64,000 nucleotides of DNA from Sulfuriferula sp. (GTDB lineage: Bacteria; Pseudomonadota; Gammaproteobacteria; Burkholderiales; Sulfuriferulaceae): NCBI GenBank assembly GCA_013140765.1, contig JABFSE010000008.1:1-64000 (forward strand). The letters are read 5' to 3'. Made by a program: the position numbers and the translations under genes. Each line of letters starts with the position of its first letter. Within the stretch, counting starts at the first letter, position 1. This document shows, one piece after another, positions 55,520-63,947 of this stretch. The notes beneath the pieces are model-generated. The model was not told the DNA's origin, made no database searches, and saw only the letters and a program-made list of their open reading frames with translations.

Positions 55520-57676
55520 ATGCCTCAATTACTCGATGGATTAAATCCAGAACAACTTGCCGCCGTCACCTTACCGCACCAGTCTGCACTCATACTTGCG
55601 GGCGCAGGTAGCGGCAAAACGCGGGTACTGACCACGCGTATCGCCTGGCTACTGCAAACTGCGCAAACCTCGCCGTTGGGCATATTAGCGGTCACCTTTA
55701 CCAACAAAGCCGCAAAAGAAATGCAGATGCGTCTGGGTGCGATGTTGCCGATTAACACGCGTGGTATGTGGATAGGCACGTTTCACGGCTTGGCGAATCG
55801 CTTGTTGCGCACGCATCACCGTGAAGCAGGCTTGCCGCAAGTATTTCAGATTCTCGACAGTGCCGATCAGCTTTCCGCCATTAAACGCCTGCTCAAATCC
55901 ATGAATGTGGATACGGAAAAATTCGAGCCGAAAAAAGTACAAAATTTCATCAACAGCAACAAAGACGCGGGTTTGCGTGCACAGCAGGTCGAATCTTACG
56001 ACACGTATATGCGCCGTCTGGTGGAGTTTTACGCCGCTTACGACGAGCAATGTAACCGTGACGGCGTGGTGGATTTTGCTGAACTACTGTTGCGTAGCGA
56101 AGAGTTATTATCGCGCAATGAAGCCTTACGCCGCCATTATCAGGAACGTTTCCGCTATATTCTGGTGGACGAGTTTCAGGACACTAACCGCCTGCAATAT
56201 CGCTGGCTCAAACACTTCGCAGGCGCAGATTCCGCGCTCATGGCGGTGGGTGATGACGACCAGTCCATCTACGCTTTTCGTGGCGCTCACACGGGCAATA
56301 TGCACGAATTTCAGCGCGATTACGCACACGACAACATCATCAAACTGGAACAAAACTACCGTAGCCACGGCAACATCCTCGATGCCGCCAATGCGCTGAT
56401 TAGCAAAAACCCCACTCGACTGGGCAAAAACTTATGGACGGCCGCCGACGCAGGCGAACCCATCCGCGTTTACCTGGCTTACAACGATCAGGAAGAAGCA
56501 CGATTTATCGCCGAAGAAGCACAAAGCCTGCACCGCGAAGGCACGGCACTCAACGACATGGCGGTGTTGTATCGCTCCAACGCGCAATCGCGGGTGCTCG
56601 AACACGCCTTATTCAGCGCAGGCGTGCCTTATAAAGTCTATGGCGGTCTGCGCTTTTTTGAACGCCAAGAAGTCAAACACGCACTGGCGTATTTGCGCCT
56701 ACTGGCCTTCCCCGACGACGACGGCGCGTTTACCCGCGTAGTCAATTTCCCTACCCGTGGCATAGGCGCACGCACGCTGGAACAACTCATAGACGCGGCA
56801 CAGCAAACCACATCCAGCCTGTGGCAAACCGCTTACGCCAAATATGCAGACGCACCTGCGGGCAAAGGGCTGGCTGGCTTCGTCCAGCTCATCCGCGCCA
56901 TGCAGGAAGCCACATTAGGCGTGACGCTACCCGAAGCCATCGAGCATATACTGCAAACCAGCGGACTGATGGCGCACTACGTCGCCGAAAAAGACGGACA
57001 AGACCGCGTTGACAACCTGAACGAACTCATCAACGCCGCCACTGTGTTCATCAACGATGCCGACGCCATCGCCAACGCCGAAGATAATGGCGGACTGATG
57101 GCGAGCTTCCTCGCCCACGCCGCGCTCGAAGCAGGCACGCATCAAGCAGGCGAAGGACATGACGCATTGCAGTTAATGACCGTCCACGCCGCCAAAGGCC
57201 TGGAATTCCACGCCGTATTTTTATCTGGCATAGAAGAAGGCTTATTCCCCAGCGAACAGTCCATGAACGAACGCGACGGGCTGGAAGAAGAACGCCGCTT
57301 AATGTACGTCGCCATCACCCGCGCACGGCGCAGGCTCTACATCAGCCACGCGCAAAGCCGCATGTTGCATGGGCAAACTCGCTACGGTATCGCCTCACGT
57401 TTCCTCGATGAAATCCCCGTCGAGCTGTTAAAATCCATCAACAAAGGCTACGCGCCAGCCGTTGAGCAATACGCCGCGCCCGCCCCTCGCGCCGCAAAAC
57501 AACACAGCAGCTCACCCTGGCGCATGGGCATGAACGTGCGCCATGCCAAATTTGGCGTCGGCGTAGTCATCAACGTTGAAGGACAAGGCACCGACACCCG
57601 CGTGCAAATCAACTTCGGCGGTGCGCATGGGGTAAAATGGTTGTCACTGGAATACGCGAAACTGGAAGCTGCTTGA
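55520..57676 (+). CDS. uvrD: UvrD/Rep-family DNA helicase
   Basis: This 718-residue superfamily 1A helicase unwinds DNA 3' to 5' in repair and replication restart. Visible motifs: Walker A LILAGAGSGKTRVLTTRIAWLL, Walker B ILVDEFQDTNRLQYRWLKH, motif III VGDDDQSIYAFRGAHT, motif V LMTVHAAKGLEFHAVFLSG and motif VI YVAITRARRRLYISHAQSR. A C-terminal Tudor-like segment (MGMNVRHAKFGVGVVINVEG) is typical of UvrD/PcrA. No defect. It borders the three-gene KGGVGR unit downstream. Confidence 0.93.
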   Translation: MPQLLDGLNPEQLAAVTLPHQSALILAGAGSGKTRVLTTRIAWLLQTAQTSPLGILAVTFTNKAAKEMQMRLGAMLPINTRGMWIGTFHGLANRLLRTHHREAGLPQVFQILDSADQLSAIKRLLKSMNVDTEKFEPKKVQNFINSNKDAGLRAQQVESYDTYMRRLVEFYAAYDEQCNRDGVVDFAELLLRSEELLSRNEALRRHYQERFRYILVDEFQDTNRLQYRWLKHFAGADSALMAVGDDDQSIYAFRGAHTGNMHEFQRDYAHDNIIKLEQNYRSHGNILDAANALISKNPTRLGKNLWTAADAGEPIRVYLAYNDQEEARFIAEEAQSLHREGTALNDMAVLYRSNAQSRVLEHALFSAGVPYKVYGGLRFFERQEVKHALAYLRLLAFPDDDGAFTRVVNFPTRGIGARTLEQLIDAAQQTTSSLWQTAYAKYADAPAGKGLAGFVQLIRAMQEATLGVTLPEAIEHILQTSGLMAHYVAEKDGQDRVDNLNELINAATVFINDADAIANAEDNGGLMASFLAHAALEAGTHQAGEGHDALQLMTVHAAKGLEFHAVFLSGIEEGLFPSEQSMNERDGLEEERRLMYVAITRARRRLYISHAQSRMLHGQTRYGIASRFLDEIPVELLKSINKGYAPAVEQYAAPAPRAAKQHSSSPWRMGMNVRHAKFGVGVVINVEGQGTDTRVQINFGGAHGVKWLSLEYAKLEAA

Positions 57677-57696
57677 TAAACAATAGGAAAAGCCAA

Positions 57697-58110
57697 ATGA
57701 CATGTAATTTTGCTGACGCACATCAACGGCATTTAACTGATGCAGACATACTTTATAAACAAAAACGATGGGCGAATTCAGACCATCTATATGGTTTATC
57801 GGCTGAGTGTGGATTGAAGGCATTGATGGTTAAATTTGGCATGTCCATAACTAACGGAACCCCCACAAATAAACAAGATAAGGTTCACGCAAACAAAGTT
57901 TGGAACAGATATGAAACTTACCGCCAAGGACATGCTTTAGGCACTCAGTACCCGTTACCCTCCTCAAACCCATTTTTAGACTGGGATGTCAGTCAACGCT
58001 ATACTGATCAGCAATACTTTACTATGCAGATAGCTACCCCTCATAAACAAGGCGCTGATTGTGTAACTAATCTTATTAAACAAGCTACATTAGCGGGATT
58101 ATTACCATGA
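57697..58110 (+). CDS. Small HEPN-like protein of the KGGVGR ATPase system
   Basis: This 137-residue protein begins TCNFADAHQRHLTDADILYKQKRWANSDHLYG then AECGLKALMVKFGM, resembling HEPN-type or SAV_6107-like helical proteins. It contains an RxxxxxH sequence (RWANSDH), which fits the HEPN RNase spacing RX4-6H, but lies near the N-terminus, so catalysis is uncertain. I chose the ATG at 57697 after TAGGAAAAG, 20 codons inside the ORF-track start, which overlaps uvrD. Its stop overlaps the next gene (ATGA). Confidence 0.7.
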   Translation: MTCNFADAHQRHLTDADILYKQKRWANSDHLYGLSAECGLKALMVKFGMSITNGTPTNKQDKVHANKVWNRYETYRQGHALGTQYPLPSSNPFLDWDVSQRYTDQQYFTMQIATPHKQGADCVTNLIKQATLAGLLP

Positions 58111-59417
58111 TAACCTTTGACCAAATTTTACCTAAACTGATTGAAGTGTTTACAGCTTGCCAAGCTGATCTTACACAATTGGGTGAGATGATTATCAACC
58201 GAGACTTAAATGGTCGAGTACGATTGATTGCCAATGACACAATTGAGGGCAATCCTTCTGCCCTAGCTGCCTTAACAACCTTGTGTGAGCAGATGGTTCA
58301 AGCACTTGGCAACCATGCTTTTACTGTCAACCAGTTGGTCATATTTGAAAGTGATGTCAGGGCAATTCGTCATCAAGCCCCATCATTTTTATTAGCAGAT
58401 TTTACTTCTATTTATGTAATTGACCGATTAGCTACTGAAGGAAGCTGGGCAACCATTTCAGAAGAAAGCACAACAGCACCTAGGATCGTTTTCTTCTCAA
58501 TTAAAGGTGGAGTAGGACGATCTACAGCCTTGGCTGTAACGGCCTGGTCGTTAGCCGAACAGGGCAAAAAGGTCTTGGTACTTGACTTGGATTTAGAATC
58601 ACCAGGCTTATCGTCTAATTTGCTACCAGAAGAACGCCGCCCCACTTTTGGTATTACCGATTGGCTAGTCGAAGATTTGGTTGATAATAGTGACATGATA
58701 TTCAAAGACATGGTTGTTACCAGCGAGCTTTCTCGTAATGGTGATATTTATGTTGTGCCTGCACATGGTCGCGATATTGGTGAGTATATTGCCAAACTCG
58801 GTCGAGTCTGGATGCCAAAAATAGGTGCTTGTGGTAAAAGAGAATCTTGGTCTGAACGTCTTGAACGACTCATTGGGCAGTTAGAAAGCAAGTATCTACC
58901 TGATGTTATTTTGATTGATTCTCGTGCAGGTATTGACGAAATTGCATCTGCCTGTGTTACAGATTTGAAAGCTAATTTAGTTTTACTATTTGCACTGGCA
59001 GGCGCACAAACGTGGACAGGCTACAGTATATTATTTAGCTATTGGCATCGTCTGGGGGTTATACAAAAAATTCGTGAGCGACTACAAATTGTGGCTGCCA
59101 TGATTCCTGATGATGAGAGACGCATTGCCTATATTGAGGACTTGCGAGATCAGTCGCAAATCACTTTCATAAACGATGTTTATGATGAATTAACGCAAGA
59201 AAGTGATACAGATGCTTTTAATTTTGATGAGCTGGACGAGTCCGCCCCACATTACCCGTTAGAAATTCGTTGGAATACAGGATTTAGTGCTTTGACTTCG
59301 TTGTCTCGTCGTCTTGAGAGCTTAGATGAAAATACAGTTAAATTAGTTTTTGGTAATTTAATAGACAATGTCTCGATAATTGTGAATGCTGCTCAACAAA
59401 GGAAGGACACATTATGA
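58107..59417 (+). CDS. KGGVGR-motif variant ParA/MinD-type ATPase
   Basis: This 436-residue protein has an N-terminal domain of about 125 residues that I do not recognise, then a SIMIBI ATPase core with deviant Walker A FFSIKGGVGRSTALAVTAWS (133-140), a switch-like DLDLESPGLSS and Walker B DVILIDSRAGIDE. The usual P-loop Lys of KGGVGKST is replaced by Arg. This variant occurs in proteins annotated as KGGVGR-motif AAA ATPases, often in putative conflict systems. The C-terminal 140 residues are helical and unassigned. It couples by ATGA to both neighbours. Confidence 0.85.
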   Translation: MITFDQILPKLIEVFTACQADLTQLGEMIINRDLNGRVRLIANDTIEGNPSALAALTTLCEQMVQALGNHAFTVNQLVIFESDVRAIRHQAPSFLLADFTSIYVIDRLATEGSWATISEESTTAPRIVFFSIKGGVGRSTALAVTAWSLAEQGKKVLVLDLDLESPGLSSNLLPEERRPTFGITDWLVEDLVDNSDMIFKDMVVTSELSRNGDIYVVPAHGRDIGEYIAKLGRVWMPKIGACGKRESWSERLERLIGQLESKYLPDVILIDSRAGIDEIASACVTDLKANLVLLFALAGAQTWTGYSILFSYWHRLGVIQKIRERLQIVAAMIPDDERRIAYIEDLRDQSQITFINDVYDELTQESDTDAFNFDELDESAPHYPLEIRWNTGFSALTSLSRRLESLDENTVKLVFGNLIDNVSIIVNAAQQRKDTL

Positions 59418-60910
59418 GCGATGTTAAAAAAATTCGTGAAGCTATGATTAGCGTATTACCGACTTCATCATCTAATTTTGGTGAGTCGATAGAGGCTAGG
59501 TTTATGTATCTTCCTTCTGCTCACATTAAAGCATTGCGTTTAGATTGCAATTTAGTGGTGGGTGCGCGAGGTGTAGGCAAGTCATTTTGGACAAGTGCAT
59601 TAGCTGATGCTGACTTGCGTAAAAAGCTAAAACAGGATTTACCAGAGCTTGAAAATACAGAGGTTCATATTGGTTTTTCTGTAAAAGAAGAAATTGATGA
59701 TTACCCGAATAGTGATATTTTCATTCAACTGATTGGCGCAAAATTTGAGGCATACGATATTTGGCGTGCCGTTGTTACTCGTTGGTTATCTAAGGTAGTT
59801 GATCAATCTATTCCGTGTCAAGAATGGAAAGACACGGTAATTTGGGTTAAAGAAAATCCTGAGGGATTAGCGCGTCTGGTACAAGCGGCAAATACGATCT
59901 TTCAAGAAACGGGCAAAGCGGGTCTAATCATTTTTGATGCGCTAGATAGAACCAGTCATGACTGGAATGGCATGGACAATATTGTTCGTGATTTACTACG
60001 CGCGGTGTTATGGCTTAAATCATTTTCTTGCTTGTATGCTAAAGTTTTTTTACGGGAAGATCAATTTAATCGTGCTGTTATGAATTTTCCTGATGCATCC
60101 AAATTACTGGCAACGAAGGTAGAGTTAACTTGGCTTGGCAGTGATTTGCATGGACTGCTATGGCAAATACTATGTAATGCAGACGGTGGACATGGTGCAT
60201 GTTTGCGAGGAGTGTACCAGCAAGGTTTATTAGGTTTTCTTCCTTTAGGGGGAGCATCAAATTATAAACCTGATAGCTTTATGGATAAGCTCCATTCACC
60301 CAATGAGGGTGATGAGATTTGGAGAATTCATGACGAACTAAAAAGAAACACAGAGCAGCAACGTAAATTATTCGAGTTGCTTGCGGGTGCTTGGATGGGA
60401 ACAAACCCACGTCGCGGTGTGCCTTATGTGTGGATAGTCAGTCATTTAGCCGATGGGCAAGGTTTGACTTCACCTCGATCATTTTTAGTGGCTATTCGAG
60501 AGTCTGCTGAAAATTCGCGCGATAAGCATCCTGAGCATACCGTCGCTCTACATTATGAAAGTATCAAAACGGGCGTGCAAAAAGCCTCTGAGATTCGTGT
60601 GGCAGAAATAGCCGAGGACTATCCTTGGGTCAGACATATTATGAAACCACTACAAGGCCTAAGCCTACCATGTGAGTTTAGGCAAATAGAAGAGAAATGG
60701 CGACAAGAGTTTCCTGAAGGATTGAGTTCGATCACAGCTAACAAATTGCCACCACAGAATATAGATCAGGGTTGGTTGGGTATGAAAAATGATTTAGCAC
60801 GTATTGGTTTTTTTACAACAAAAAAAGATGGTCGTACAGACATGCCTGATCTCTATCGAGTTGGATTTGGTTTGGGTCGTCGTGGTGGGGTGAAGCCCAA
60901 TAAAAGCTAG
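59414..60910 (+). CDS. P-loop ATPase partner of the KGGVGR system
   Basis: This 498-residue protein has Walker A VVGARGVGKSFWTSAL (50-57), Walker B LIIFDALDR (171-179) and a likely C-terminal winged helix (LARIGFFTTKKDGR, then LYRVGFGLGRRGGVKP). The central part contains many Trp and Leu residues (VFLREDQFNRAVMNFPDASK). It could be a STAND-like or AAA-type NTPase sensing or acting on a target. I do not recognise a named family. ATGA overlap with the KGGVGR gene makes co-function near certain. Confidence 0.8.
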   Translation: MSDVKKIREAMISVLPTSSSNFGESIEARFMYLPSAHIKALRLDCNLVVGARGVGKSFWTSALADADLRKKLKQDLPELENTEVHIGFSVKEEIDDYPNSDIFIQLIGAKFEAYDIWRAVVTRWLSKVVDQSIPCQEWKDTVIWVKENPEGLARLVQAANTIFQETGKAGLIIFDALDRTSHDWNGMDNIVRDLLRAVLWLKSFSCLYAKVFLREDQFNRAVMNFPDASKLLATKVELTWLGSDLHGLLWQILCNADGGHGACLRGVYQQGLLGFLPLGGASNYKPDSFMDKLHSPNEGDEIWRIHDELKRNTEQQRKLFELLAGAWMGTNPRRGVPYVWIVSHLADGQGLTSPRSFLVAIRESAENSRDKHPEHTVALHYESIKTGVQKASEIRVAEIAEDYPWVRHIMKPLQGLSLPCEFRQIEEKWRQEFPEGLSSITANKLPPQNIDQGWLGMKNDLARIGFFTTKKDGRTDMPDLYRVGFGLGRRGGVKPNKS

Positions 60911-61001
60911 GAGTGCACTTTGCGGGATTACTGCATTTGCTCCCATTTCGTTGATAAACGTCTCAGATATCATCCAATAAACTTTATTCATCAACGCATA
61001 T

Positions 61002-62453
61002 ATGCCACTCACTATTACCCTAATCGCTGTGCTCATCGCCCTCGCCATCCTCATCTGGCTGGCGCTACGCATCAACGCCTTGCAAAGCACACTGGCGCAA
61101 CTCCCCGCCCAGCTTGACACGGGGCTAGAACAACGCCACCGCGCCATGTTGAGTGATTTGCATCAGGGTTTGGCGGCGCAATCTGACCGCACTCAGGCGG
61201 TGTTATTGGATGTATCCGATCGCCTGCGCACCCAAATCAGCACTGAGCTATCCAGCACCCGTGCCGCTGTGCAAACCTTACAGCTAGAGCAATCCACGCA
61301 GCTTGCCACCAACCGCGAAGCCATGAGCACTGCCATGCACGCACTGGGACAGTCGCAAGCGACTGAGCTTGCCAACAGCCGCGCCGCGCTTAACCAGCAA
61401 CTCAGCGAATTTGCCGCAGGCTTACAAACCGCCCAAGCCGAATTTCTCAGCAAAACCCTGCAAACACTGGCAGAACAAGCCCGTGCCGAGCAGACGCTAA
61501 TCCAAACCACCATGCAGCAAGCCAGCACACAGCTCGCCGCCGCTGTGGAAACCCTCGCCAAGGGCGTGGACACGCGGCTGGCGGAAATCTCGGGCAAAGT
61601 CACTGAACGTCTGGACGACGGCTTCAAAAAAACCAACGAAACCTTTGCCAACGTCATGGCACGCCTTGCCACCATAGATGAAGCACAAAAGAAAATCGAC
61701 GGCCTCACCAGCAATGTCGTCACCCTGCAAGAATTACTAGGCGACAAACGCTCACGCGGTGCTTACGGCGAAGTCCAGCTCGAAGGCTTGGTGCGTAACA
61801 TCTTGCCGCCCGACGCTTACCAATTCCAGGCCACGCTCTCCAATGGCAGTCGCGCCGACTGTATGCTGGTATTACCTGAACCGACCGGACGTGTCGCCGT
61901 CGATTCCAAATTCCCGCTGGAAAACTACAACCGCATGTTCGCCCGCGACATGGCCGAAGGCGACCGCGCCATCGCCACCCGCGCATTCAAAGCCGACATT
62001 AAAAAACACGTTGACGACATCGCCAGCAAATACATTATCGAGGGCGAAACCTCAGACGGCGCAGTCATGTTTATCCCCGCCGAAGCCGTATTTGCCGAAA
62101 TCCACGCCTACCACGTTGATTTAGTTGAATACGCCATGTCGCGCCGTGTATGGATAGTGTCGCCAACCACACTCATGGCGGTACTCAACACCGCTCGTGC
62201 CGTGATTAAAGATGTCGAAACCCGCCGTCAAGTCCACATTATCAAAGACGAATTATCCAAGCTCGGCAAAGACTTCATCCGTTTCGACGAGCGCATGAAA
62301 AAGCTCGCCGACCATATCCGCATGGCGAATAAAGATGCCGAAGAAGTCCACATCACCAGCCAAAAAATCAGCAAACGTTTCAGCCAGATAGAGGCAGTCG
62401 ATTTAGCGCACCTGCGTGCCCCCACCCCAGCATTATTACCCGATGAAGAATAA
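61002..62453 (+). CDS. rmuC: DNA recombination protein RmuC
   Basis: This 483-residue protein has one N-terminal membrane helix (ITLIAVLIALAILIWLALRI), a long coiled coil (about 30-230) and the C-terminal RmuC nuclease-like domain (GDKRSRGAYGEVQLEGLVRN, VDSKFPLENYNRMF, FIPAEAVFAEI). RmuC limits inversion at short inverted repeats in E. coli. It follows the KGGVGR unit on the same strand with a 91-bp gap and is intact. Confidence 0.94.
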   Translation: MPLTITLIAVLIALAILIWLALRINALQSTLAQLPAQLDTGLEQRHRAMLSDLHQGLAAQSDRTQAVLLDVSDRLRTQISTELSSTRAAVQTLQLEQSTQLATNREAMSTAMHALGQSQATELANSRAALNQQLSEFAAGLQTAQAEFLSKTLQTLAEQARAEQTLIQTTMQQASTQLAAAVETLAKGVDTRLAEISGKVTERLDDGFKKTNETFANVMARLATIDEAQKKIDGLTSNVVTLQELLGDKRSRGAYGEVQLEGLVRNILPPDAYQFQATLSNGSRADCMLVLPEPTGRVAVDSKFPLENYNRMFARDMAEGDRAIATRAFKADIKKHVDDIASKYIIEGETSDGAVMFIPAEAVFAEIHAYHVDLVEYAMSRRVWIVSPTTLMAVLNTARAVIKDVETRRQVHIIKDELSKLGKDFIRFDERMKKLADHIRMANKDAEEVHITSQKISKRFSQIEAVDLAHLRAPTPALLPDEE

Positions 62454-62463
62454 GGAAGCCAAC

Positions 62464-62766
62464 ATGACCACCCCGCTAGAACTCATGCGTGACCAACTCA
62501 ACACCGAAACCGCCAAAGCCGATTGGGCAGAGCTACTCCCCTTCTTTGCCAAAGGTCAATTGATACTGGTAGCCACGCAACTAGACCTAGTCGAAGTCGC
62601 TGCCCACATCGCCACCGACAACGCCGAACACATACACACGTGGATGACTAGCGGTCAACTGGTCAAGCTCGACGACGATACCGCATTAGATTGGGAACAA
62701 CGCAAACCCGCCATCTGGACAGTAGTCGTCGCCCCGTGGATATTGGTACAGGAGCGCGGGCATTGA
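62464..62766 (+). CDS. DUF2288 protein
   Basis: This 100-residue protein from ATG 62464 (TTPLELMRDQLNTETAKADW, then WILVQERGH) matches the DUF2288 family of short cytoplasmic proteins. GGAAG precedes the ATG; the ORF track adds 16 upstream codons. It lies 10 nt after rmuC, so co-transcription is likely. Function unknown. Confidence 0.85.
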   Translation: MTTPLELMRDQLNTETAKADWAELLPFFAKGQLILVATQLDLVEVAAHIATDNAEHIHTWMTSGQLVKLDDDTALDWEQRKPAIWTVVVAPWILVQERGH

Positions 62767-63061
62767 GGTTTTATATCGCGACAGCATCCTATCCCGAACT
62801 TTGCATAAACCCAGCAACCCGCAATGAATCGCTATTTTGTCGAGCTAATCAATTTTCAGGCAAAGCACCCCCAACCCCGAGCATCGGGCTGTAGCGTTGG
62901 CAGTTATAGATGGAAGGTTTAGGCATATTCACGCCTAGCCAGACAGACGTGTTGACGTCAGGAAGAGTTGGTTACAGGCGGTTTGACCAGAAACAATCGC
63001 TCAGTGAGTGTCCAGATCAAGTGCTTGAAGGGATAGGCCGACGGGTTTTATAAAAATATTG
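62767..63061. other. Intergenic region between DUF2288 gene and fitAB
   Basis: About 295 bp with no supported gene. The minus strand has a short open stretch reading YNCQRYSPMLGVGGALPEN, weakly like a transposase end, but this is not enough to call. Nothing else was recognised before the fitAB promoter. Confidence 0.5.
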
Positions 63062-63089
63062 TTGACAGCGTGATATCAATGATTACAAT
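63062..63089 (+). promoter_or_regulatory. fitAB promoter
   Basis: TTGACA, a 16-nt spacer and TACAAT form a near-consensus sigma-70 promoter 35 bp before the fitA ATG. Confidence 0.85.
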
Positions 63090-63107
63090 GAAATCATTGC
63101 TGTAATC
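63077..63107. promoter_or_regulatory. fitAB operator: nested inverted repeats
   Basis: CAATGATT-N7-AATCATTG (63077-63099) is a perfect palindrome covering the -10. A second pair, GATTACA ... TGTAATC (63081-63107), is nested in it. Both are suited to binding by FitA dimers, as the FitAB complex is known to bind its own promoter. Confidence 0.75.
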
Positions 63108-63123
63108 GAATAGGAGTCATGAC

Positions 63124-63363
63124 ATGGCCAGTATTACCATACGCAACCTCAATGAAACAGTGAAAGCGGATTTGCGCATACTTGCCGCACAACACGGGCA
63201 TTCTATGGAAGAAGAAGCCAGGCAGATTCTACAGCGAGCTTTGGTCAATAGTCCCAATGGGCTAGGCAGTAAAATCGTGCAGCGTTTTGCAGAAATAGGT
63301 GGCGTGAACCTTGCCACGCCTGCGCGCAGCCAACCTCGTCCCAGTCCTGATTTTGCACCGTAG
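63124..63363 (+). CDS. fitA: FitA-like ribbon-helix-helix antitoxin
   Basis: This 79-residue antitoxin starts ASITIRNLNETVKADLRILA and continues HGHSMEEEARQILQRAL, matching FitA/VapB proteins. The C-terminus wraps the PIN toxin. A GGAGTCATGAC ribosome-binding site precedes the ATG, and fitB follows 7 nt later. Confidence 0.92.
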   Translation: MASITIRNLNETVKADLRILAAQHGHSMEEEARQILQRALVNSPNGLGSKIVQRFAEIGGVNLATPARSQPRPSPDFAP

Positions 63364-63370
63364 TTGACGC

Positions 63371-63799
63371 ATGATATTACTCGACACCAATGTGCTTTTC
63401 GAGCTCATGCGACCACAACCCAATGAGCACGTATTGCGTTGGATAGACCAGCATGCCAGCGCAAGTTTATGGATTAGTGCCATTACCCGTGCTGAAATAA
63501 TGTTAGGTTTGTCATTACTGCCTGACGGTAAGCGTAAACAACAGTTGATGGATATTGCAACCAACATCCTGAACGAAGATTTCGCCCATCGCTGCTTGGC
63601 TTTTGAACAATACGCCGCCGATTATTATGCAACCATCGTCGCTACCCGCACAAAACTAGGCATCCCCATAAGTGTAGAAGATGCACAAATTGCCGCTATC
63701 GCACTGACTAATTCATTCAGCATCGCCACGCGCAATGTAAAAGATTTTAATCATATCGAAGGCTTAACCATTATAGACCCATGGGGAAACACCACTTGA
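63371..63799 (+). CDS. fitB: FitB-like PIN-domain toxin
   Basis: This 142-residue PIN ribonuclease has the acidic residues in LLDTNVLFELMRP (Asp5), RAEIMLGL (Glu), VEDAQIAAIA (Asp) and TRNVKDFNHI (Asp). All four metal ligands are present, so it looks active. It forms a complete module with fitA. Confidence 0.93.
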   Translation: MILLDTNVLFELMRPQPNEHVLRWIDQHASASLWISAITRAEIMLGLSLLPDGKRKQQLMDIATNILNEDFAHRCLAFEQYAADYYATIVATRTKLGIPISVEDAQIAAIALTNSFSIATRNVKDFNHIEGLTIIDPWGNTT

Positions 63800-63947
63800 T
63801 AGCCGATACAATAATCCCCGAATACCTTAATCGCAGATCTAGCGCAGCAACATCAATCAACCGATTAATGCTGACATGGCGACGCGCAGACAACTCTTTT
63901 AATCGTCTATGTTTATCGTCAGGCAAACGTATCGTTAATGCGCTCAG
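63771..63947 (-). pseudogene. Decayed ribbon-helix-helix antitoxin with CTG in place of the start
   Basis: The minus strand reads SALTIRLPDDKHRRLKELSA then HVSINRLID, a CopG/Arc-type antitoxin start. AGGAG lies 8 nt upstream of CTG AGC GCA, where an ATG would be expected, so the start appears mutated. After about 32 residues the sequence departs from the family (AALDLRLRYSG) and runs into the antisense end of fitB. No toxin gene is visible; more may lie beyond 64000. Not in the ORF track. Confidence 0.6.

Noticed and set aside
61193-61747. 184-aa minus-strand ORF inside rmuC
   Set aside because: It is antisense to the RmuC coiled coil; its Ser/Ala/Val-rich content is a shadow of that repeat.
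62767-63061. Possible transposase tail on the minus strand (YNCQRYSPMLG)
   Set aside because: The match is short and there is no upstream coding frame, terminal repeat or target duplication.
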